From: Grifola frondosa
Taxonomy: Eukaryota; Basidiomycota; Agaricomycetes; Polyporales; Grifolaceae
Direction: 5' to 3'
DNA: 64,000 nucleotides
Assembly (NCBI GenBank): GCA_001683735.1
Contig: LUGG01000009.1
Span: forward strand, 372,001 to 436,000
The notes under the pieces were generated by a model. That model saw nothing but the letters and a program-made list of their open reading frames with translations. It made no database searches and was not told where the DNA came from. The position numbers were made by a program, and so were the translations under genes. Positions 45,152 to 56,035 of this stretch are shown piece by piece (position 1 is the stretch's first letter; each line of letters starts with the position of its first letter).

Positions 45152-45916
45152 TTTTCAGTATATTGTGAATCTACAGAAAGGTGGATGTCAGAAGTGGTTA
45201 ATCAGAATGGACTTTTGAGATCATTTACTGCTGCATTTCAACGAGTAAGGGAGGGTAAATTAACCATGGAACAAGCCAGAGATTGCTTATGGCAAATCTT
45301 ACATGATATAGATGCAGAATCATTTCCACTCACAGGACATCATGGCAGTGAACTTTTTTTGCTATTAAAATGTATGCTAGAAGTGAACGATGGCTGTGTT
45401 GAACGTACTCTTTGCTGTCAGCATTGTCATATTGACTTGGAAGCTGAAGAGGATAATACCATTTTATGGGATTGCTCAAAAGTCATATGGAATGAATATC
45501 CTACAAAGCTTGGCTCACATAAAGAGAGGACTATAAAAGAGTGGCTTACTCCATTATTCAACCGACCCATTACTCAAAAATGTGACAAATGTAAAGGCAA
45601 CATGTTTCAACAAGTTGAATTTTCACAAAATCCAAACTTTGTATGCTTCATTACTAATGGTACACATATTAAATTTAATCATATGATTAATCTGAATGAA
45701 GACACAGAGGCATACAGATTGTGTGGAATTATATACTTTGGTGATTTTCACTTTACATCCAGAATCATTGAGGCAGATGGTAAGACTTGGTATAATGACG
45801 GTGTGGAATTAGGCAGAAGGTCAAAATTTCAAGGGAACATTGATGACATGGATGCAACAAAACTTAGTAGAGCTAAAAAGAGAAAGAGTAGTGTAGCTAT
45901 ATATACTAAGTTGTAA
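45152..45916 (+). pseudogene. Helitron USP-like protease domain, 3' half (copy C)
   Basis: From TTTTCAGTATATTG the reading YCESTERWMSEVVNQN is open to the stop at 45914-45916 and matches copy A closely. It keeps the CCQHCH cluster, C-x2-C-x-G-N, YRLCGIIYFGDFHFTS with His 45749-45751, and TWYNDG. The Cys-box exon is absent, because the sequence upstream is a Helitron tail joined in the middle of the domain. The N-terminal 20 codons of the open frame are tail sequence read through and are not real. It cannot act as a protease. Confidence 0.75.
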
Positions 45917-46497
45917 TATTCAATGTCAACGACTCAAATTTTGTATATTATATCATATCAAGCTTGTAAAAATACTAATGTATTAGTTGAACCTACGTGT
46001 TTCAATTTATAAATGTCAATGATCCATACTATAATTTTACAATTACTTATTTATAATGTATAACAGATGAATTGATAATCAATAGTTTAAATAATAAGTG
46101 TAGCACTTTGCAAAGGTGGGCATATTGTTGGGAGGGTAGGAGAAGGTCATTTAAAACATTTTCAAATGAATAAAATTTAAACAATAATAAATTTTATGTT
46201 TAATTAGCTTGTAAAAAAGTTAATATATTAATTAAACCTCTGTGCCTCAATTATGAATGTTAAAGGATGTATACTATAATTCTATAATTATTTGTTTATA
46301 ATGTGTAATAAATAAATTAATAATGAATAGTTTAAATAATAAGTTTGGCACTTTCCAAAGGTATACATATTGTCAGAAGGGTAAAAGAAGGTTATATATA
46401 ATATTTTAAAATAAACAAGACTCAAATAATAATAAAATTAATCATTTTCCTCATCAATCTTACCTGCCATGCGGAGCAATGGCCCTCTAAAACCAAG
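45917..46497 (+). repeat. Helitron 3' tail of copy C, two AT-rich units and terminal hairpin
   Basis: Parallel to the tail of copy A: two ~250-base units (45955-46205, 46205-46430), then ATTAATCATTTTCCTCATCA, the hairpin GCCATGCGGAGCAATGGC, and the end CCTCTAAAACCAAG at 46497 followed by T. Confidence 0.82.
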
Positions 46498-47267
46498 TAA
46501 AAATGTACTTTCTGATAAATGCTATCAGGATCATCTGAGTACTATAAAGTTCCCATTAATAAATATGAAATGACCCAACATTAATACAGGAGATCCAAAT
46601 ATTGATATAGGAGATTTGAACATTTATACAGAATGTTCCAATAGTAATATTATAGAGAAGGACCTGATATTAGTATAGGATGTCCCAATAGTAATATAGG
46701 AGGTCCCAATAGTATTACAGAATGTCCCAACAATGGTACCAGGATGTCCCAATATTGATATAGGATATTCCAACATTAGTATAGGATGTCCCAATAATGG
46801 TACAGGATATCCCATTGACACCAATGTACTTCCCACAAATGCTATTAGGAGGTCCTAATCATCAGTAATTGATCATAAAATAGTTATTGATCAATAATGA
46901 AATTTCCTTTTATTCCAGCTACAGGTGTCCATATTGACCCTAATACCCCGTGACCAGTATGGGAAGATCTATGTTATTGGAAAGACTTAGGAGTTCAGGT
47001 CCTCTATCTACAAAATATTTCAATAGATCCCATCATAGGATCCATAAACCTTACTCTGATCCCATGGGTGAACCAGTCTCTGAGAGACTATTAGCATTAA
47101 CAAACAATAGAAATTGTCAAGACTGAGAGCTTGGGATAAAAGGGCACCCTAAAGTGTAATAAAAGCTAAAGTGGAAAGCCCAATCTGATGGGTAGGAGCC
47201 TGGTGAAGCTGAATATCATAGTCTCCTATGGTACATCTAGTCCCCTATTTATCATTCTCTTTCTTTA
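46498..47267. other. 770-base segment between two inverted Helitron 3' ends
   Basis: It is bounded by CCAAG|TAAA on the left and TTTA|CTTGG on the right, so the two tails face each other across it. It contains a degenerate tandem repeat (46600-46830) and no gene. The short inverted AAGTAAA/TTTACTT at its borders may be part of the ends. Confidence 0.6.
46600..46830. repeat. degenerate ~30-base tandem repeat
   Basis: Seven to eight imperfect copies of a unit of the form GGATGTCCCAATAxTxxTATA are visible, with units alternating between an AGGATGTCCC and an AGAATGTCCC start. It is not seen elsewhere in the window. Confidence 0.75.
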
Positions 47268-49805
47268 CTTGGTTTTAGAGGGCCATTGCTTTGCATGGCA
47301 CATACGATTGATGAGGAAAATGATTAAATATTAATTTATTATTATTTAAAGCTTGTTTATCTAGAAATATTGTATATAACCTTTTTTTCCATCTTTCAAC
47401 GATGTGTCTATTATTGCAGAGTGCTAAACTTATTATTTAAAGTATTAAAGTATTAATTATTAATTCATCTCTTATATGTAATAAATAACTGATTATAGAC
47501 TTATAATATAGATTATTCATATTTGTTAAAAAAAGACAATATATTAGCAGTGTTTATAAGCTTGATAATATGCAACAAATTTCATGTTAATACTGAATCT
47601 TACAGCTTAGTATATATATACACTATTTTTTCCTTGTTCTAGCTCTATAACACAAACTTAGATTATCAAAATAATAATTGATTATAATTAAAAAAATCAT
47701 CTTGATTGCCATGTTTTGATCTATTAACTTAAAATTCTATTCACATAAAATGTAAAGCATTTTTTCTTTGAGCTCATATGCTGACCATCTTCATTGCTTA
47801 CAGCTTTATATTTTTTCTCATCTCTACAAGATAAGTCTCATAAATAATCTAAACTAGCTGAAGCCTTAGGTGTGCTGATATTTATAGCTGAGATCATTTC
47901 AGAGTAGAATTATCTTACTACATACTATCAGAGAGGAATTTGACTCCTCTCCATTTCTCTTTATTCACCTCACAAATTTATGCTGGCAAAAATACATCAA
48001 GATTTGAGTCAAGTTTTATTAAAACAATATGTGCAGAAGTTGTTTTATCATTCTTGAAGACTGATGTGTATATTGTGAAGTGAATACTAAATAGATGCAT
48101 TCCATATGAATATCACATTATTTGGACATATTATACCTTTCAGATGATGTCTCACATGCATAGATTGGTCAGGTATTAATATTTCAATTTGGGGTGAATA
48201 TTAGCCAGCAAAGCAGGGGGGAGACAACATATTATCACTATTGTGCTCTGTGCTGTATGGAACATAAAAATGTACATATTTGGGCATGTTGAGAAGATTA
48301 AATGATCATGAAGAAATTTTATGAAGAATTGATAAAAAGGCAAGAGAATAAATTTTGGTATAGCTGAGCCTGGACTCATCAGAAATGGTATATTTTCTGT
48401 GGTATATTCTGAGAAATGAAATTTAGAACATTAAATAGGTAATATATATATGAGCAAGAAACAAAGAAACTGAGAGATTTGCTGAATATTTGAGGGAGAA
48501 ATTTAGCAGCACATGGATGGCTGCCCCAAATGGTATGTTTTAATTCAAATAACATAAGAAAGTATGTATATAATATAATGCGCATAAATGAGGGCTTTCA
48601 GACGAACCTAATATGAAGAGAATCCGTGAGGAATTGAGGGAGGAATGAAGGATAAAACATATGGTGGCTGAAAACCAAAATATACCAAAAGCGGTATATG
48701 TTTTGCAAAACATATGACAAATCTAGTATAGACGGCTGATGCAGCCACCGGGCGACTCGGCGTATTAGGCACCCAACCGCTCGGTCCGCCCAGACCAATG
48801 ACGCAGCTCCGGTCGTCGACGTATCGAAATGGATGCGTCGACGACCGGAACTACGTCATCGGGCTAGACCGACCTGTCCGTTCTCGTCGTCTTTTGCCCC
48901 GTGCTCGCTGTGAAAACGACGCTCGTCGTCGTTGGTCGCCGTTAAGTCCCTGTTTTTAAAATTGAAATTGAAATTAAACTTATAATTAAGTTACAGCACG
49001 GGCGTCTAGTATTCCCCGCACAGCGCTCGCCGTCCCGCACTCGTGCTCACCGCCGTGCCCGCACGCTCCCTCGCCGCGCCGCACAGCGCGTTTCCCCATT
49101 CACTCGTGCCACGTGCCCTGCTACCGCTCTATGCCCAGTCTCTTGCGTTTGCGCTTCACACGTGTCTCTGCGTCCGCCCCTCCTCTCCTCAGCACTGCGC
49201 CGCTGGCTCTCTCTTTTTATTGCTGCCACACTCTTCTTGCTGTGTTCGTACTCTGCTGCCATCAGTCCCGCGCTAGTCATTGTTCAACCGAGGCGTGCGC
49301 GGCGTCCGAGGCCACACGCGTAGGCCACTTGAAGGACATCGGGTGACGAGAGGGGAGTAGGCATTCAGGTGAGTCCGCGTCCTTCGCCGCGTCCCACACG
49401 GCGCACACCACACCCTCGTGCCCACCCCCTTGCCTGCTCGGCACCTGCGCTCACGCCCGCGCAACTCATCCATATGCTTACCGCGCGCCTCCTGAATGCC
49501 CGACCCAAACGCCACGTTCAGCGCCCGCGTTGAGACTGTTTCTCTTCCCTCGCTGCCTCCCTCGCCCTGCATGACGACGATTTACTATATGTGCCCACCG
49601 CGCCCACACGTCATCGATTCATCCCCCGCGCCTCCCTTACACGACGCTCTCGCTCGCGCTCGCTGCCGCACCCGCACGCTCCCTCGCCGCACCTACGTAC
49701 TCGCGTTCGCCGCGGCATCCACATCCGTGTACCCCTCTGCGCGGCCCGCACACCTCATCGATAGATACGCACGCGGACGCGCCGATGGACGACCCCGACA
49801 AAGCG
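47268..49805 (-). repeat. right inverted arm of structure E
   Basis: In plus order: Helitron tail (47268-47545), V (47545-48780), palindrome P6, W (48950-48990) and GC-rich block (49010-49805). It is the reverse complement of 37270-39520 plus 44877-45151 and preserves the empty target of the Ngaro element. Some sites differ by small indels, so it is not a recent copy. Confidence 0.82.
48782..48871. repeat. near-palindrome P6
   Basis: CGGTCCGCCCAGACCAATGA pairs with TCATCGGGCTAGACCG. The inner arms are CCGGTCGTCGACG and CGTCGACGACCGG, around TATCGAAATGGATG. It is the inverted partner of P5. Confidence 0.88.
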
Positions 49806-49849
49806 TGGCGTCACGCAGGAACCCGGCCGCCCCATCCCCCGTGCAAGCG

Positions 49850-50513
49850 CAGCGTCTTGCGGTTTCCCCGAATAACATACAGGGCACAGCTGGATGGATA
49901 TCTCAGCAGGGCTCCTCGCCGGTGCATCAGTTCGGCAGCCCCAGCACCACCCGTCCGCGTCGCAGATGCTGCCGAGCGGGACGCCGCAGAGTCAGAATAT
50001 TCAGGGGACCACTCCGCAGATGGCGCCCCAAGTTGCAGCCGCGCAGATGAACGCGCGTGGGGCCAAGACACCGCTCCCGATGGTGAATCCTGGAAGCGGC
50101 AGTCAGCCCGTACCTCACGCGTCCCGAACATGATGCCGATGCAGCAGTTTCCACCGAAGATGGCTGGTCCTAGCGGAGCGCCTCTGGAGGACTACTACGT
50201 GGGCCTCAGTCTTATCCAGCCCTGCCGCACGAACAGTTCAACGCTGCGTACCAGCAGTTTCGCTCGAAGCAGGCTGTGCAACCGGATCTGGGAATGTTGC
50301 AGTTCGAGAGTCGGCAGATCTCGCTGCACATGCTGCATGCTGGTGGCGCTGCCCGCGTGAGTCGTAGAGTCGCTCATTATGAATAGAATCTGAATTGCAT
50401 ATTGGTGTCCATTTGTACAGGCCACGCAGGCGGACCAGTGGCCTATTATTGGTGCTAATCTTGGGTTTGTGCAGTTCCCTGGGAGCGAGACAGAGCCGGC
50501 AAAGTGTGGTCCT
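49850..50513 (+). pseudogene. ARID/BRIGHT-domain gene fragment (SWI1-like)
   Basis: A Q/P/S-rich N-terminal region (SSPVHQFGSP, MLPSGTPQSQNIQG, MNARGAKTPLP, PNMMPMQQFPPKM) is followed by LPHEQFNAAYQQFRSK and an ARID start, ISLHMLHAGGAAR. An intron (50357-50420, GTGAGT..ACAG) follows, then QADQWPIIGANLGFVQFPGS and ETEPAKCGP. This matches the first half of the ARID DNA-binding domain of SWI1-type subunits of SWI/SNF chromatin remodellers. The second half of the domain is missing, because after 50513 the sequence turns into GC-rich repeat. Frameshifts occur near 49940 and 50200. Arm repeat lies on both sides. Confidence 0.78.
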
Positions 50514-50830
50514 CGCTGTCGCACCCACACACTGGCCCTCACTGCCACGCCCCCGCCGCACCTGTTACGCAATGATGCCAACGTCTCACATATGCCCGAA
50601 ACCGAGCACTCGAGCGGGCGCGCCCTGGTTGTCGGATGCGGCCAACTCATTACTTGCTGTGCCCGCATCCGGCCCCAGACACAGGCGCAGTGTATTCTCG
50701 TGCCTATGCTCCACGCTCGCACCCGCAAATGGTTCGTGCCCGCGCCTGTACAACAGCGCGCTGTTTCTCGCACGGAACGGCAATGCACCAGCGCCCGCAC
50801 AGAATGTAGTGAACGTTGTGCCCTTTTTTT
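50514..50830 (-). repeat. C-rich repeat piece following the ARID fragment
   Basis: C-rich sequence of the arm family (CCCGCACAGAAT.. resembles 22055-22075). It starts exactly where ARID similarity stops. No coding sense. Confidence 0.5.
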
Positions 50831-50984
50831 GTGACGTTGTGTGCAACATCTGGAAAGTAATTGCTCCATAAGTTGCTCAGTATTATTTGAACTGGCATCT
50901 GATAATTTTGCACTATTAACTGGATTGTTGGCAGAGCAGCATCTGCACGCTCGCGAACTACGGTACATCCTTCTCCCTGCCTGT

Positions 50985-51500
50985 CCAAATGTTGCGCAGC
51001 CCGCACAACTCGCCGATAGACACCCACGCGGACACGCCGATAGACGACCCTGACGAAGCATATGGCCGCACACTGGGAAGTGCATGCGGTCGGTTGAAGC
51101 AAGGCATGGCAGCAGGTGAGTACAACATTCTTTCGTGCTCGCACCCGTTGCAACCCATGACCATGGCCACATCTCACGTCTACATGCCCGTATCCACGCT
51201 AGTGTACCTTCTCGCCCACCTCCCCTTATGTCCATCGCCAAGCTCCATACCCGCCGCGCTTGCCCGTTCCGTGCATCTCCCCGTGCCTCACCCGCGACAT
51301 GCGCCCACTCGATAGCACTCACACTCCTCGTGCGCCTCGTTCATGGCCGCATCCCGCACTGTGCCCGTCCCTCCCTCCTCTCACTCATACTTGCTTGCAT
51401 CTGCACCACCCACACATGCCTGCACCCATGCCCACGTGACTTGTCCGCTCCTGCAACTCCGGGATCAGGTCTGTGACTTGAAGATTTATCTACAGTGCGA
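50985..51500 (-). repeat. GC-rich arm repeat, outer part
   Basis: It matches inverted 36963-37340, i.e. the outer part of arm E that is missing from 47268-49805. Its first ~80 bases (CCCGCACAACTCGCCGATAG..) duplicate the end of that arm at 49745-49805. It ends with GATTTATCTACAGTGCGAGT, also found at the outer border of arm E near 36980. Confidence 0.7.
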
Positions 51501-51700
51501 GTGTATGAGTACATGCATGCAGGCGCGAGAGGATCGGAAGAGGAGGTGGGGGCACCAGGTGCGAATTCATATCTTTTATCTGCCCGCTCTGCCCCTCCCC
51601 CACCTGTCTGTGCTTGTGCCCTTCATGCCATGCTCCTCTCTTCCTCGCCCCATTTATGCCAAATCCAGTACCACCTCAAACCGTCAACCCTCACATATTC
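51340..51700 (-). repeat. repeat U, copy 2
   Basis: It contains GGTGCGAATTCATATCTTTT and CTCCCCCACCTGTCTGTGCT, which match 33360-33460 inverted. It overlaps the end of the GC-rich arm piece, so U may be a derivative of the arm family. Confidence 0.6.
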
Positions 51701-51734
51701 TCATCGACGATCCCATCAACCCGATCATGACCTA

Positions 51735-52110
51735 GTGTTGCTGCAGCTAAGTCAGGCCGAAATGATATATGACTCATAACTTCTGCATTTTTTCAGATAT
51801 TACAGTGATCTTACATTCATTTTGTAGCCTATATATAGCCGCATAATCTTGCCACATATCAAAATGTTATACCTTGTATTGATGGATATATGGCCAAAAA
51901 GCCGATTGCAAAGTCCGACTTTGTAGTCAGCTTTTTTACCAATATAACTGAAATTGAAACACATTCAAGATAATTATGCAAATGGTGGTGTTACATTCAA
52001 ATACATATACATCTTAGCTATTAATTTCAATTAAGATCATGCCATTATCTGTAAAACTCATGTCAGAATATCTAAAAAGCTGAAACAGGTGTGACTAAGC
52101 CATGGCAACA
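51735..52110 (+). repeat. interspersed repeat T, copy 1
   Basis: An AT-rich block (ATATATGACTCATAACTTCT .. CTCATGTCAGAATATCTAAA) repeated at 62688-62960 plus 63445-63530. No terminal repeats or coding capacity are visible. Confidence 0.7.
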
Positions 52111-52115
52111 CTATC

Positions 52116-52626
52116 ATGACCACGCTTTATGAAATCATTTATGTGGCTACCGATGTAACAAACATGTCACTCAACCAGCTCACCACGAACCTTAAGGTCT
52201 GCGAAGGGCTTGTCCAGTGTGTTCAGAACATTGGCAAGGTGTGGGACGAGCACCCCGATGGCATGGGGACAACTGGTATGTTCAGGTGCTGCTCACAGTC
52301 GGGAGTCTCAGCTGATTGTCGAGTGGTGGGAGGCAGAGAAACAGTTTTGAAACTTCGACAATAACAATGATGAGCAGGAAGAGCTGCTCATGTCCATCAG
52401 GAAGCCCGCAGATGAAGTGGTTCCTGCGCCTGTGCCACCAACTTGCCCTGAGCTGGAAGTGAGTGCGCTCAAACTTTCTGCTGAGGATGAGAGCCGATTG
52501 CAGTCTTATCGGACTACAAGCCAGGGTTGCCAGTCTAGGGATGAGGTGACCAAGGATCTGTCTGTGATGCCTTTGCATAAAGAACCCGAGCATGCATGGC
52601 TCACTTCGAAGTTTTCAGACAAATAG
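52116..52626 (+). pseudogene. unidentified broken coding region
   Basis: Two frames read sensibly, one after the other: MTTLYEIIYVATDVTNMSLN..VWDEHPDGMGTTG, then, after a shift near 52290 (about RVVEWWEAEKQF), NNNDEQEELLMSIRKPADEV..EPEHAWLTSKFSDK to a stop at 52624. Even codon composition and acidic stretches suggest a real, decayed protein. I do not recognise the family. The frame break and lack of neighbours prevent a functional call. Confidence 0.4.
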
Positions 52627-53185
52627 AGTCAGTGCGGGTGCTAGCAATGAAATATTTATGATTGCAAGCCAAGACAGCTTAGAACCAGAACATTGTTATG
52701 GAGCTCAGTCTAGATGGAGATAACTTAATTTGGATCAACTATGCTTGGTGTAGCATTGTCGGTCTTATGCTCCTTCCCCAGCATGCTTCTCAGGTGAACC
52801 TGAAGATGCAGCTCACCAGCAGAGGTGGGAGCAGAGCTGGTAAAGTCATAGGCATGAATGTCCTTTGATACAAAGAAACCAAATGGTCAGACTGACATTG
52901 AATGTAACTACACTCAGATTGAGGAATGAGACAGCATGACTTTTGTGTGTGAATATTTTACACCCCAATTATATTTGACGATGCCACTTATTTGTCTAAT
53001 TGTTTCAGTATGTACTGCACCAAGATGTCAAAGGGTGATTCTGAATACTGGGTCCATCCTTACAAACGTGGATATGGTGAAGCATTATTCAGAGAATGTC
53101 ATTAATATTATATATGCTGCACAAGAAGAATCTGCTTCTTTGGGGTGAAGATCAGTATCTCATAACTGTGATGCTAAAAACATTC
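52627..53185. other. unassigned AT-rich spacer
   Basis: No ORF with a recognisable domain, no repeat ends. Confidence 0.4.
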
Positions 53186-53731
53186 CATACTATAACTCTA
53201 CCATTACTTATTTATAATGTATAAGAGATGGATTGATAATCAACAGTGCAGATGACGAGTTTGCACGCTTCATACAAACAGACGCTCAATCTCCTGCCTT
53301 TTTGGGATATGTCAGATTTATAATCACATATGTTTTTCTCCTTCTGCAACATATGTCATAGCATTACACTGACTTCCAAAAACATCAATCATATGTTTTA
53401 TGTCATGTTTTATCATCTGGAACATTTGTTTTGCGATTAGAGACATGACAAAGATCACGTGCATCTGACATATGTTTTATCTCCGTATGTTTTTCTCAGC
53501 CACCCGATAAGAAAGTAAGAACCTCACATACAAAATTTTCTTACCAAGTAAGAACAAAGTTGTTACCTAGTTGTATTGGACTGTAACCCTAACCTAGAAA
53601 TTTCGTTCCCACGGATACAAAATTTTGTATTGAAAAAACTTTCCCACGACTAATGTAATGAAAAGTGCGTTACAAGATTTGGCTGGGGACCTCGCCTATA
53701 AGAACGATTAATTCGTTCCTCATCAATCGTA
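53186..53731 (-). mobile_element. repeat X, copy 4
   Basis: Sharp end ..CCTCATCAATCGTA at 53731, followed by A. It has the same internal block as X1-X3. It pairs with X5 in inverted orientation across 53732-55471. Confidence 0.75.
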
Positions 53732-55471
53732 ATCACATTCATCCCAATCAGAGTCATCAGTGCTTTCACACTCACTGTTTGTTCCATACTTGCACTTGTA
53801 CATGTCAGCCTTCTGTACAAATTCCCCAGATCAGCTGCACTCATTATAATTACATGAACTTACTTCAAACAGAACAGTCTTGGGTAGGATATGGACTTTT
53901 CAATGGTGCAGACATATTATTGCAATATATCTGGTCTTCTGCTTGCATTGTCATCTCCAATTCTATGTGCTTTATGGTTTCAATGGTGGCATGACTTCAT
54001 GTGACAAAAGACAGCCTGCATTTGATCCTGTGAGTAATAGAGTGTAGCTTCCCAGGATACCTGAAAGAATGAAACTGCATGAATAAAACAAGGATGGGCT
54101 CTTTTGTGAGGGTTGCTATTGACCAGAGTGACAATATATCCACCAAGATGCTTCTGTACATAATGTCTAGTTTGTGAAATGCAAGAACTTTTTAGCATCA
54201 CACTTTCATTTTTTTATGCTCTCTCTTCTGCCCCAGATGTCAGGCTTGTGCACTTGTCAAATATCATTATCATGCTAAATTTATACACTGATTTTCAACT
54301 TCTTAATCATTTATAAATTTATGCAGTCTATGTCACACCTCACATAAGAAATATAGCAATGTTTGGGATAGCTTCAGCAAAGTGTCCACGAATGGTGACA
54401 AGTGAATCATTGATGTTTGTTACTAGATCTGTAGAGTAGAGTCGGTACTAGGGAATGACAAGAAGGGTATTGAAATTGCAAGTAAGATGCTGGGCAACTA
54501 GGTTCCATAAGCCATACAGGGGTGCTTCAAAATGTCTTCTATTGAATTGATGGCTGTAGGTAACAGCAGCAGTAAGCATGAGCTTTGTGTTTGTATATCC
54601 TCCTTGGAAAGGTGAGCATTGTTGCCAAGACCAGGGAGAGTAAATTGCCACATTCTACAGCCATAAAATTCAAAAAAAAAACATCCATTGAAAGCAATAT
54701 CAGCTTAATTTTTTGTCAAAAAAGTCTCCATGAGGTTATTCAAAGTAATACTCATACCAGCAACAGCAAGATTGTTGAGAATCAGAAAATAAATCAAACT
54801 ACACTTGCCAATTAACTTAATAGCAAGAATTGACATCCACATAGATTTTACCTTATTTTAAGATAGCTTTTGTCATGATACTAAAATTGTTGCTTACATA
54901 TATTTGATGATTGTGCACATTGCCTACTTTAGTGATGATAACATCAATTCATTGGTTTTACATATAATCATTCATAGAATAATGGAGATGTAGAGTTAAC
55001 ACATGGAAAGGGTTTCCATTTATTGATTTTTGAGTATGGACATCTTCATAATGAGACAGAAGTCAGTCCATCTGCATGTGAAAAGAAAAGAAATTTAATG
55101 ATACACTGAATAATGTTGATACTTACATGATATATCCTATAATAATTATATTAATATATTTCATTCTAGTGATAATATGAATATGCACGGAAGAAATGAA
55201 ATTTGAGTGTCTGTTCCAGATTGTGTGCATGAGTACTTATCATGAATTATAAGAAAAGAGACATATGAATCATGGATAGTGATTTGTGGACATTGCAGTG
55301 GAGTGTTGGCTAAACAAGTATATAATGTGTCATACCTACAATATGTCTGATCTTGTCACAGATTTTCCCTAAAGTCCCATATTTAGTATTTATCCAATCA
55401 CACTTATACATCACAATTCTCTAAATGTGCTTTTAATTATAAGTCTTTATCTTATCTGTGCCACATAGATT
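53732..55471 (-). pseudogene. segment between inverted X4 and X5 with decayed minus-strand coding remnants
   Basis: The minus strand reads, with breaks, VAIYSPWSWQQCSPFQGGYT and FEAPLYGLWNLVAQHL (54448-54651), HYVQKHLGGYIVTLVNSNPH (54100-54180) and GTNSECESTDDSDWDECD near 53735-53790. These look like parts of one protein in order, ending in an acidic tail. I cannot name the family. The 3' half of the segment (54700-55471) is AT-rich without coding sense. Both borders are sharp X ends. Confidence 0.45.
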
Positions 55472-56035
55472 ACAATTGATGAGGAACGAATTGATCATTC
55501 TTATAGGCAAGGTCCCCAGCCAAATCTTGTCATGCACTCCACATCCCATTAGTCATGGGAAGGTTTTTTCAATACAAAATTCTGTATCTGTGGGAACAAA
55601 ATTTCTAGATTAGGGTTACAATCCAATACAACCACATTACAACTTTGTTCTTACTCAGTAAGAAAATTTTGTATGTGAGGTTCTTACTTTTCTTATCGAG
55701 TGGCTGAGAAAAACATATGGAGATAAAACATATGTCAGATGCACATGATCTTTGTCATGCCTCTAATCGCAAAACAAATGTTTTGCATGATAAAACATGA
55801 CATAAAACATATCATCAATGTTTTTGAAAGTCAGTGTGATGCTATGACATACATATGTTGCGGAAGGAGAAAAACATATGTGATTATAAATCTGACATAT
55901 CTCCAAAAAGGCAGGAGATTGGGTGTCTGTCTATGTGAAGTGCTAAACTCATCATTTGAACTATTGATTATTAATCCATCTATTATACATTATAAATAAG
56001 TAATTATAGAGTTACCATATTAATGGTTGACATTT
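55472..56035 (+). mobile_element. repeat X, copy 5
   Basis: It starts ACAATTGATGAGGAACG (one change in the terminal motif) after T and carries the X block with CAAAACAAATGTTTTGC. At about 56035 it passes directly into a V-like module, which indicates that X and V can be parts of one larger element. Confidence 0.75.

Noticed and set aside
46600..46830. Tandem repeat considered as a CRISPR array
   Set aside because: Units are contiguous and degenerate with no unique spacers, and the genome is eukaryotic.
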